Assembly: GCA_950295325.1 (NCBI GenBank) | Contig: OX485807.1 | Coordinates: 8,893,001 to 8,957,000 of the forward strand | Origin: Polytrichum commune | Lineage: Eukaryota > Streptophyta > Polytrichopsida > Polytrichales > Polytrichaceae | Direction: 5' to 3' | DNA: 64,000 bases | Shown here: one piece after another, positions 21,640 through 31,599 of the stretch | How the letters are laid out: every line of letters starts with the position of its first letter | Position numbering within the stretch: position 1 is the stretch's first letter | Program-made: the position numbers and the translations under genes | The notes under the pieces: model-generated | Told to the model about the DNA's origin: nothing | Seen by the model: the letters and a program-made list of their open reading frames with translations, nothing else | Database searches by the model: none

Positions 21640-22141
21640 GCGCCACTTCACACATCAGCCAAGAGCCGAGACCATGAAATTGTGAGAGCCCAAAAGAAAG
21701 TGTCCAAAGGCCGTCCCAACACATCTCCAAAATCATGTAGTGTGGTCACGGACCCTCAAGTGTAGTGTGAAGTCATATGTGACCGGGCCCTCAACCAAAT
21801 GCTATTTCAATGAATGTCTATTCATGCGGGTCCTCACACATGATAAAATAGAATAAATCAACGGTTATGAGCGTTCGGAGTGCCATGGTCTCCCGGTTTT
21901 ATGGCAAACCTACCTCCAAGAGGTGATTTTTGAAACTAGTCCAAGTGACCATGAAACCTGATCCATTCGATGCCATGTAGGAATCCATGTAGACTTTACA
22001 TCCATCTTGCACTCACATATTCCGTTGGTCCCTCCCTCAAGTGTAGTGTGAAGCAAACTTGGACCGGCTCCCCCTTTTCCACCACTGAGTGTGCTTGAAG
22101 TGCACCGGTCCCGGGCCTCAGTCTCGTGTGTGAAGTGGCCC
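21640..22141. mobile_element. PIF/Harbinger-type MITE, family B, copy 2 (502 bp)
   Basis: Starts GCGCCACTTCACAC and ends GTGTGAAGTGGCCC, with a TAA target duplication (21637-21639 and 22142-22144). Homologous along its length to 8665-9173, e.g. GAGACCATGAAATTGTGAGA and AAGTGTCCAAAGGCCGTC. Non-coding. Confidence 0.87.
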
Positions 22142-22144
22142 TAA

Positions 22145-22502
22145 GTAGAGGAAGTGAAAGGAAGTTATTAGGGCAGCCGAGGTTAGGCCACCAAAACCAG
22201 AAACCAGGAGGGGCTCATTGATCAGGTAGTAAAGGTATGATGTGCCATGTGTCGAATCTGACATTGCCAACTGGGTTGCAGCCACTACAAATAAGTTAAG
22301 ACTCGGACGGTCACCACTTTCTTCTTTCTTAATGACCTGCTCCTTCACATACATTGATCTCCACTGTAAGCTGCATGGTTGGCATCTGCAGAAGTGGGGA
22401 CTTAAATTGAGCATTTGTGGGGGTCAGAAAGCGGGCTTGGGTTAGTCGAACTGGAGATGTCAGCCGTTTTGAAACAATGAAGACTCCTCCCACGCCGTCC
22501 AT
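22145..22502 (-). CDS. Possible small minus-strand gene or gene fragment
   Basis: An ATG at 22502 opens MDGVGGVFIVSKRLTSPVRL and continues for about 57 codons. A second frame further along reads VAATQLAMSDSTHGTSYLYY then LINEPLLVSGFGGLTSAALI, which looks protein-like in composition. On the minus strand a TATATA motif (about 22581-22590) lies 80 bases upstream of the ATG. No family recognised, and no splice pair that links the two frames was proven. The family B MITE inserted directly downstream. It could equally be a decayed gene piece. Confidence 0.25.
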
Positions 22503-22687
22503 GTTCTGCCTGCTTCCTCATCAGTGTCACCGTTCACTTCTACTTGGCCACTGTGGGTGAGTTCCCAGCAGTGTTGCTCGGGTATATATCATCGCCTTCT
22601 TTTTACACCGTTCGCGTGTATCTACACTGAGTATTTCACATTTTTTCCCGGATACCAGTAGGGTATGGGTATTTGACAGTGTTTACT

Positions 22688-22934
22688 GGCCGGGGATTCG
22701 TGGCACTCACTAAAAATCATCCGTGCGGATGAAAAAAACACATGAATAATCTAAATGGCTATTTTTGGGCAATTTGATTCCGGAAATAGAGTCAAAGGCC
22801 CCGAATTAGTCTAGTGACGTCACATGCTAATGAATCGGCCCTCAACCCCATAGGGGGGCTTTTTTTTATTGGAGCCATTTCATCCACGATATCTTGGATG
22901 GATGATTTTTAGTGAGTGCCACGAATCCCCAACC
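22688..22934. mobile_element. Mutator-type MITE (247 bp) with 9-bp target duplication
   Basis: Inverted ends of about 36 bases: left starts GGCCGGGGATTCGTGGCACT; the right end, read inversely, starts GGTTGGGGATTCGTGGCACT; both continue CACTAAAAATCATCC. Flanked on both sides by GTGTTTACT (22679-22687 and 22935-22943). Nine-base duplications with long inverted ends point to a MULE-derived MITE. No coding capacity. Confidence 0.88.
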
Positions 22935-22943
22935 GTGTTTACT

Positions 22944-25600
22944 GTATGTTTCCGATGCCATTCGGGTCAATATACCATGCAAGATCTTTTATACCTAGGC
23001 AAAATCGTCTTAGTATCGATGTGGTTTAGAGTGGTTTTGACCCAAATAATCGTTTTCGGTGGTACAGAAAGATTCTTTCATCTACATACCCACCAAATAT
23101 CAGCATGTGATTGGGATTGACCCCCGGGGTACGTCCTCTGATACTATGCATTCACCTGTACACTAGACCAACGCCCGTTTACATCACTAGGGTCCAAGGA
23201 CCAACACTAAAGAAACTCCAACCTCGAGCAATCCTATGGATCAAGAGCAAAACTTTGAACCCAAGGAGTTTACACCAAGGTCCATGTCCAAGTCTAAGGT
23301 ATCAAGAATAAAGTCCCGACGGTAATGTTGCAACCCTTTCCCATCAAGTCTTGGAGGTCCCAAGAAATAATCTTCCTAGTTTGAAGAACTGGTATTCAAG
23401 GTTGGGTCTAGTGCTCTTGAATCATGAGTTCACTAGGCGGAAATTATTAAATGATGTGAGTCAAAATATGGGGTGCATTTCAATTTCTTTGAGGTAATCG
23501 TTGTACTTGAATTTTGAGTAACAAAGCAAAAAGAAAAATTCTTGACAACAATTATATGCAATATAGCATTCTACAAGTTCCATCGTGGCATTAGATTCTT
23601 TCTTAATGTATAGTGTGTGCTTTAAGAACATTTTTGTTTTCTTATAGCATGTTCAATGGGAATGGGTAAAACAAATGCTACATTTATGTGGAAGTATGGA
23701 TGTATACCATGGATGATCGAGGTTTAGAATTCTCAATTTGGGTCTACCTTGTGGTTGTGTGCACTATGGTCTCCTTTTTAGTGAAGATGTTCTCTTCTTG
23801 TGTCACTTCAATAATGAGATGAGTTTCAAGTACGAGTTTGAGTCCATAACCATAGGGCAAGGTGACAACGGCCTTCTTTTATATTCCTAGTTATGGTTTC
23901 AATGTGCACAATTTGAAGCTCTAAAAATGTATGCGATTGGAAAGGATACGAGTTTGTAAAAGTGACCTTCATTCCAAGTGTGAGTCTTTAGGATCAATTT
24001 GTCATTTCAAAAGTTGTAAGAAGTCGAAGTGAAGATCCTTTGTTTGTAAGCAATCACAATGGCATGTCAAGGATGAGGTCAAGCATCTCACATTTGTATT
24101 GATCCTTTCTACATTTTATTTCATGCTATATTCCTACTAAAAATCGTTTTGCTTGTAGTTTATGTGAACATAGGCACCCACTATTCTAGAGGCACACAAT
24201 CAATTTGTTTTCCAATTGTGCAAAAAGAAATTTGTTGATGATGGAGGTTGCAAGAGTCAAATGCAATATGGCTTAACATGCCTTGAGAAATCATTGCTAT
24301 GATCCAAAGTCATTGCATTGTGTGGATGCACAATTGCAAGTGGAGAGGGGGATGCACAATTGTTAGTTTCAACTGCTATGAGATGGCACATTCAACTCAA
24401 TGGACATCGTAATTTCTACATATTGAACACAATAATTATGATTATTTCAAATGTTCTAGTAGATATGTTGTGTGATGTTCTCCTTTGTGTTTTAAACATG
24501 CTAGAAATGCAAAGCTACATCATGCATGTTTTGACATTTGATTAAACGTGTGAAGTATTACAATGTCATAGTTGTATTAGCAAACGGTATTACAATTCAA
24601 TACCTTACTTTATCTTCTTTGTTTTATGTCATATGTTATTGTTGAACAATGAAAGGGTAAAATTTTGTTTTATGATACCCATATTAATCATGTTATGATT
24701 AATACAGAGTCCTTTAAAGATATATAGCTAAAACTTTAAGACCTACTAGTAGGGTTCAAATTACTGCTTGAAAGATTATTCATTTATGCATTTAGGGTCA
24801 CTTTAGTTCTTAAAATTTTACATGATAATACCCTGTAACATATCCAATTAACAAATGTGTATATACCAAAGATTAGGCTAAGTAAACTCCCCGGGTCTTA
24901 TGTCTTAAAAGTCCATTTCAAGGGATGTTTTCAACCAACACTGTGAGCCCAAAATGGTGCCCACATGTGGTGATTAAGTCTTCGAAACCAATTTTAGTGT
25001 GACTTTGATGTGCTATGATTATTCACAAAACATAAAAAGAGTGAAGTGTGGTATGGATTTAAGTTTAGGCATTAGAATGTGTTGTGTAGTAATTTCAAGG
25101 TTTAACTTCAATAAGAGGATGCCTTGATTAGGTGAGTGGGGGGTAAGGTGAAGCAAGGTGAGCTCCGCGAGTTAAATGCCCACTTTTGGATCCACCTTGG
25201 TAGTTTGGGAAGAAGGAAGCTTGGTGGATGGGGATTAGTCCCTACTTTGGAGGAGAGGGTTAAAGGATTGTGATTGGAGGTGCCAATCCTCTCACCCTAT
25301 CCTCACCTCTTTCCCCCTCTCTCCCTCTCTCCCTCTTTGCTACTTAAGGTGTTTTTTCTCTCATTTCTCTCTCTCTTCATCAAGCGCTCTCAAGGGAGCA
25401 AGCTCTTAAAAGCTTGAGCTACGCGTGTAGGACATTAGTTTTTAGTGAATTTAATTAGTTAAGTTCTCTCTCTCAATTCCTCTCAAGTGGAGTGAGCTCT
25501 TAGAGCTTGAGACAACATGTGGGGATTAGGTAGTTATTTAGTGGAATTAGTGGGTTAGATTAATTCATTAGTAAAGGATCGAAAACAAAGACTTAGGGAA
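22944..25600. other. Intergenic, AT-rich DNA with no recognised gene
   Basis: Only short frames without domains. At 24941-24969 the sequence TGTGAGCCCAAAATGGTGCC is close to the inverted end of the LTR at 49321-50679, so a related LTR edge may be present here, but its other end was not found. A CT-rich tract (about 25290-25380) precedes two similar segments with AGCTCTTA(A/G)A and GCTTGAG. Confidence 0.45.
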
Positions 25601-25624
25601 ATGCTCGATTAGCGGCTAGGGGAG

Positions 25625-25950
25625 ACTGTATCAAGAGGCAACTGGTTAACTGTGGCTGCGACTGCATCGGAGGCAGCTGGTTAGCTGTGGTTGCGACTGC
25701 ATTGGAGGCAGCTGGTTAGCTGTGGTTGTGATTGCATTGGAGGCAGCTGGTTAGTTGTGGTTGCGACTGCATTGGAGGCAGCTGGTTAGCTGTGGTTGTG
25801 ATTGCATTGGAGGCAGTTGGTTAGCTGTGGCCGGGACTGTATCAAGAGGCAACTGGTTAACTGCGGCTGCGACTGCATCGGAGGCAGCTGGTTAGCTGTG
25901 GTTGCGACTGCATTGGAGGCAGCTGGTTAGCTGTGGTTGTGACTGATTAG
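25625..25950. repeat. 35-bp minisatellite, nine units, with 210-bp higher-order repeat
   Basis: Unit core is GGCAGCTGGTTAGCTGTGGT then TGCGACTGCATTGGA. Units start every 35 bases from about 25641 to 25921. A variant unit containing CTGTATCAAGAGGCAACTGG occurs at 25622 and again 210 bases (six units) later, with the following units matching in order. This shows block duplication on top of the simple array. The period is not a multiple of three and no frame is open through it. Confidence 0.93.
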
Positions 25951-26558
25951 TTTATATTATTACATTAGTTTATAGACTATATTAGACTATATTAGTTTAT
26001 AGATAAGTAGTTGGCCACATTAGGTTAGGTGGAGGCACGTGTGGGTTTCATAAGTAATTGCACTTAGGATTGATTATGGGAAATAGCGTTTTTTAACGCT
26101 TGTATCCTCTCTATTAAATAAATCAAGTGCACAAGTAATGGAGAAGGTGGAGGACTTCCGCGAGGGGAAGACAAAGGAGGTTGGGTCAAAGTATGCAAGG
26201 GGAAAATCATTGAGGGCATGTGCGGCTAAAGCCGCGGGTTGGACTCTTGAGAAAGCCAACTCTAGCACAAGCCAAGAGGCCAACATTAATAAAGTACAAT
26301 GAGTGAGACAATGCATGTTCATTTAAACATGAAAATCACCTTGCATATGGTTCCATGTTGTGATAGATAAATGTGATTCTCAAAGTCATCACCCGGACTA
26401 GGACGCTTAAGGGTGGTGGATTTGGTCTCACAAACACCCCAATGTAAACCCACCTTAACTTATTGGGGGGCGAGTATATAAGTTAGGGAAGGCCCTAGTT
26501 TATATTTTCCCCAATAATTGCCTCACAATTTCTTTGAGGTAAACAATTTTAGGATGAT

Positions 26559-27540
26559 CAGAGGATGTTTACATCATGGACCAAGAAGTTGTCCCATGTT
26601 AGATGGCCTTTTCCCATGGTCACACTTTCATGGTCATATTTATAAGAAATATGGTTTGTAAAGCCTTTGGGCCCCTCACTAGGTTTACACTGAATGCAAA
26701 TCAAGAGGAGTGACCATGCCCAAAAAGTGGATTTGTTCATTTTTTTTTATAATTATGCCCAACAAGGGTAATTTTTGAATTTTTTTTATCCTTCATATTT
26801 TACTCCCTTCTCTCCTCTTCACTATGATAACATGTGGCGGCCATATTATAAAATAATTACAATGGCATTTCTCTCCCACAGTCTCCTAACTTTTGTAGTG
26901 AGAGAAACTCTTTTGCCTCTCCCACTGCAAAAAAACCATCGGACTATGCCAATGTATAATGTAGCTTGAAACTAAGCCTTTTGGGGGACGCCAAACTCCA
27001 TGGTCACTTTGGCATTTTTTTTCCTTTATATAAACCAAAGTGGTCCCGGGACAAGTTCAATGACCAATCACATAACATAACATTATTCAATCATGTGGGT
27101 TAGTTCCATTAGTCCTAGAATATGTCAATTATATTATGTGGGGCCCCCGAACAAAGCAGCAATTTTTTTTTTATTAATCATACATTCATGGTATTACTTG
27201 GAGATTTGGGTGGAACTACATTCCCAGCCTACTCACAAGAATCACTATTCCACATGGCATGTTTCACATGAAACATTATTCATCCATGGATTATTCACTT
27301 AAAATACTATACATATCAACATTATTTGTTGATAATATTGGCACTATTCAGAACATTCATACTATTAATATTGGCATCATTTTCTTCCTATTATCTAAGT
27401 TTTGCCATGTAGATAAGATAGTGGAGGGCCATGTCAATTCTAAATATAGAGTTGAACACAACCATACAACTGAATAATGTTATGAACTTACTTTAGGGGA
27501 GCAAGGATGCTTTTGTGGTCCATGATGTAAACAAACCCTG
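26559..27540. mobile_element. Terminal-inverted-repeat element, about 982 bp, class unsure
   Basis: Left end CAGAGGATGTTTACATCATG continues GACCA; the right end, read inversely, is CAGGGTTTGTTTACATCATG continuing GACCA. The pair is about 25 bases long with three or four mismatches. CAG... ends occur in hAT and Tc1/mariner elements, but I see no convincing target duplication. Internal frames are short with no transposase similarity. Confidence 0.55.
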
Positions 27541-27686
27541 AGTAAATCTACATTTGGGGGAGTGTGTTCCATCTTTTCCTATTAAAATCAACTCTAGGTC
27601 CCCACATGTGTGCATACTATAGGAATATGGTAGCTATAGCATGGCATAGAGAATCAATCTTGGTTCACTTTGGTGACAACCACAAT

Positions 27687-28661
27687 TGTCGCAACCATTG
27701 CTAGCTCCCTTAACAATCTTTCCAATTTTCCTTTCTAGCAAAGGTTACGAGCGCTAACCCTTTGCATTCCGCCATGCTAATGGTTAGCTCCTCCTACCCT
27801 GGACCATGTAGTTCATAGGAGGGGAACCAACCCTCCTACTTTGCTTTCGGGACTCACCCCTTAATCGGTAACCCATTTCTTCGATGCGGACTTCCATCCA
27901 TGGAAGTCCAATCCTATGTTGATCATCGCGTTGCCGGAGCAACACTACAACAACCCGAACCATACTAGGCAACTATGGCCTCACAATGGGCCAAAGCCCA
28001 TGTAGGCCGTGCTGTTCGGCCTCGGGTGGGTGAGGCCACACCACCTCACCCATATAAGCCTCTAGGACTTTACATGGGGCCCCTACCCCACCGTCAACCA
28101 ACCTCTTGTCTCTCCACCAAGAGTTGGGGCCAAGTGGACATTCTCCCTTAGCCGCTGGGCTAAGAAGCCTCTAGCAGCTTCAGACCATCATAAATTCCTT
28201 GTATGATGTCCGATGCTAGCAACCAACCACTCCATCTTCATCTACGTTTCACGCAGATGCCGATGGACTCCTCACTTGCCCCATTTGGGCAAGTTTTGAG
28301 GAAGTTATGCATCTTTGAACCTTGGCAGTCCCGGGAGTCACTCCCAGGGCACTGCTGTACCAGGACGCTGTCCCGGGACAGCACCCCACTCAAATGGCCA
28401 TAACTCCTAGCTCACACCTCTGATTGAGGTGTTCTTGAGCATTCTAGAATCACCACGCCATGAGCTACGCATAGCTTATGGCCTTACCCTCATGCCTCCT
28501 AGTCTCCGTGGGTGGGAGGCGTTCCCAACGCCCGGGGCCCTCACCCACACTAGGATCACTTGGGCCCTCTCACCAACGGCGCCACAAGTCCCGGGTGTCA
28601 CTCCGGGGTCCCCCTTGTGCCCATGGTGTTTCGGGCATTCCTCATGGAGAGGTGCGCGACA
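27687..28661 (+). mobile_element. Solo LTR, family L, copy 1 (975 bp)
   Basis: Starts TGTCGCAACCATTGCTAG and ends GGAGAGGTGCGCGACA, the TG...CA ends of an LTR. Flanked by an exact 5-bp duplication ACAAT (27682-27686 and 28662-28666). No internal retrotransposon region is attached, so it is a solo LTR from an LTR retrotransposon. Orientation is set by a TATA-like CATATAAGCC about 365 bases in. Gypsy or Copia origin cannot be told. The proline- and glycine-rich frames inside it are not genes. Confidence 0.9.
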
Positions 28662-29161
28662 ACAATCCTCCATCTCTTTACTATGCACGAGGAAATTTAT
28701 TCTTAAGCATACTAATGCCAGTGTCATTGGTTTGCACTTTAGTCAACTTGGAGACCAGTGTGTAAAATAGGCATACACTTCATAACACTATTATACATAC
28801 TTGTGTCAAGATAAGCACACTTGAATGCCAAGTCCCATGAGGTGACACTAAAGGTGAAGTTGTTGATTATTAGTGTAACTTAGCTTATGCCTCAAAATAG
28901 GGCGAGTGACATTATTACACATGTGACACTAAATACCATAAATGGTGTATCATTCGATGCTTGTTCTATTGTGCAATAGACAAAGATATTTTTCTAATTT
29001 ATAATAAATAAAATAAATAAATAAAAGTAACGTCGGGGTTTCTTTTACCCTGACGTGAATGGGAGCCCGTTCCTCTTTACCGTGATCATGTTTGACCAAG
29101 CGTCACCGTAAGAGTACTTCCTTCCTCTCGGGAGGTGGGCTCCTTTAGTTTACTCAACGGT

Positions 29162-30640
29162 TCAATCCCTAGCCTCTAGGGGGGGATCAACGGGGGGTTG
29201 TTTGTTGTCTAGTTTTCTTTTGTTTAATATCAAGTATGTGAGGTATTTAATGGCAATTTGGTGTAATTGTTTCATAAGTGTTTTGATTTCTCTTTTAGGT
29301 ATTTTAAGATTTCCCAGTTCTTTAATTGGTTGTTCATGGATAGCCCCTCTAACTCCGGCTGTGATAGTGATGAGAGGGTTGACTTGCCACCCAGCCGTTC
29401 TGAGTGTTTGGATGAGTGGGTTGTATTTCTCGGTTTTTTCCTTGTGTGCGGTATTTGTGGAATCTGTCATGACAACATGTGAATTGTATGACGTTTGGTG
29501 GGGTTGGCGTTAGGGGAGGTTGGCTTTCGGAGGGGGCACCTAGTACGCATAGTATGTTTGGCCTAAGCCTAGCTAGACATGTGCATGGTGTGGTATGGCA
29601 TGAACATTGGAGTAGCCATGTTGGGACTGTGTTGTCTTGTGGTATGAGATTTTGGTTACCTGCAATTATAAGGGTATAATGTCTTGTGTGCCTGCTTGGT
29701 TGTAATGTATGTGCGATTTGGTGTACTGCCTTATTGTGTCGTGCTATACGCAATCCCTTTAAGTGTTGGTTTGAGCATGTAGAGAGTAGGTGTGGCCATG
29801 TATCTAAGGCATTATTAGGGCATAGTGTATAGTTTGGGTTTGGGTATATATTGGGCCAAAATATATGTTTACGGTGGTTACCCATGTATTGGGCGTATCG
29901 GAATTTTAGGGTTTGTGTAATTTGGGCGTCTATTATCCCGGGGTTTTTCCATAATTGGTTGGAGAGTTTAGGGTTGATTTGGTCGTTGGATGTCCATTTA
30001 TCTATGTATGTGAATTTGGATTGGGCCCACTTTAATTCTAGGTTTTTGTGTTCTTTGTTAACGTATGTTTGTAGGTTCCATATGGCACCCGTGTGTGTAC
30101 CTATTGGGACCCCGGTGAGCCAATATGGCGTTGTATGGGCCGTAGTATCCTAGGGGTGTTGGTGGGTTTGTCTAGGAAGGCTCCATTGTTCGCTAGTTGG
30201 TCCACAATTTCATTGCCTATTATTCCTATATGTGCCCTGATTTTTTAAATAGTGATTTTGTGTGTGGACCATGTTATGTGGTTGACTATGGCGGAGATGA
30301 GTAGTTTATCTGGGTGGTTATGCTGGGATGATGGATGTCGTATATGGTTATGTATTAGATGTATATTATTAAGGTTGTCTGTAAAGATGTGTATATCTTG
30401 TGTGTGTTGTTGTGTTTCTTGAACTGCTATGAGGAGGGCGTTTAGTTCAGCTTTGAGGATATTTTGTAGGTATGGGAGTCTTTGTGCAATTTGAAGGTTG
30501 TTGGCGGGGCAATATACACTTGAGCCAGTTGTGTTCCCGTCGCCTTTTTCATCTGGGGGGATAAATGATTCGTCGGTGTATATGCATTGTTAGGGTTTGA
30601 ATTTAAGGGGATGGGTGTAGTATACTTTTATTGGTAGTTG
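29162..30640 (-). mobile_element. LINE fragment with RNase H and carboxy-terminal zinc-binding region
   Basis: On the minus strand the 5' side (about 30600-30160) reads as RNase H: an IYTDESF-type first Asp, KAELNALLIAVQ (Glu), IFTDNLNNIHLIHN (Asp), then IIGNEIVDQLANNG (last acidic residue). Further on (29885-29349) come ALDTWPHLLSTCSNQHLKGL and RIARHNKAVHQIA, the carboxy-terminal zinc-binding segment of RNase H-bearing plant LINEs. The 3' end frame (29470-29162) includes ELGNLKIPKREIKTLMKQLH. Several stops and frame changes separate the pieces; RT and endonuclease are missing. The fragment runs toward a TTTA-rich stretch near 29000, perhaps its tail. Confidence 0.82.
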
Positions 30641-31085
30641 TTGTGTTGAGTGGGTGCTTTCATGGTGGTCATATATCGGGGCTTTATGCCATGTGTGAGC
30701 CCAATATTGTACCGTGTAAGTTAATTGTGGATCAAGTTAGTTAGGTGTAAGCCTAGGGATGGTCGCACATGGGTTTAACTGTAAAATAAATAGGGAAGGG
30801 CGAAGAAGATAGAGTGATAAATTCAACCTCCACCTTAAGAGGTGAAAAACTAAAAGTCAAAAGGTAGGAGCAACTAAGAAAATGGGGAAGTGAAGTTTGA
30901 AAGGGGAAAGGCCAAGGGAAAAGGCCTAAACCCATTTTTCTTTCCGGGTGGCCCGAAAGATGCCGGGCAACGCGAGAAAAAAAAAAGAAGCTTGGAGGGG
31001 TCTCGGGAGGCAAGGAGGAGAGGTCTCATTATGCATGCGGAAAGGAAGGAAGGGAAGACTCTCAAGAGGAGGCGGAAGCCTTGCC

Positions 31086-31584
31086 CACGGGTAGATCACT
31101 TAGTGCATTTTAAAAACGACATGCGGCATAATATAGAGAGGATTAAAATCATTTGAAATAAATATTATAAAGGAATCCCAAATAATGAAGGGGCCATTAA
31201 ATGTAGACAATCCCATTATAAGTAAGTTAGATGAACATAAAACATGGGCCATTATTTTTTTGTAAAATTAATATAGGGGTTGAAGATAAGGATCCTAGAA
31301 GGTATGTTTAGTATGGTATGTAAATGGGTTTAGGACTCACGGGGATGGATGATAATTGGGATTTCTGTCTGTCCAAAATTACTTAAAAGGAATATAGAGT
31401 ACAAAAAATTGCAGTGACTTGGACAATATAAGTAATGGAAGGGTGCAAACAAATGAGTCATTTTTGAAATTTAAGTAATTATAGGGAGGCTTCAATTCAG
31501 CCCTTGAAGGTAAATAGCCCCAAAACAAAAAAAAACCCCAGCCGCACGTGGTGCACAAAAATGCCTTAGAGTGATCTACCCGTG
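31086..31584. mobile_element. hAT-type MITE, copy 1 (499 bp)
   Basis: Ends CACGGGTAGATCACTTAG and CTAAGGCATTTTTGTGCA-type inverted complement closing ...GATCTACCCGTG. Flanked by an exact 8-bp duplication GCCTTGCC (31078-31085 and 31585-31592). The other copy (45050-45610) lies in the opposite orientation. Eight-base duplications suggest the hAT superfamily. Non-coding. Confidence 0.88.
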
Positions 31585-31599
31585 GCCTTGCCTCAATGA

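Noticed and set aside
25625-25950. CRISPR-like array (regular 35-base period)
   Set aside because: There are no unique spacers; the whole unit repeats. The setting is a plant nucleus, so it is a minisatellite.
28429-28770. Frames beginning MFLSILES or MALPS repeated at several places (28429, 40186, 48210, 50875)
   Set aside because: They lie in copies of the family L LTR in either orientation; LTRs carry no genes and the frames are not conserved in length.
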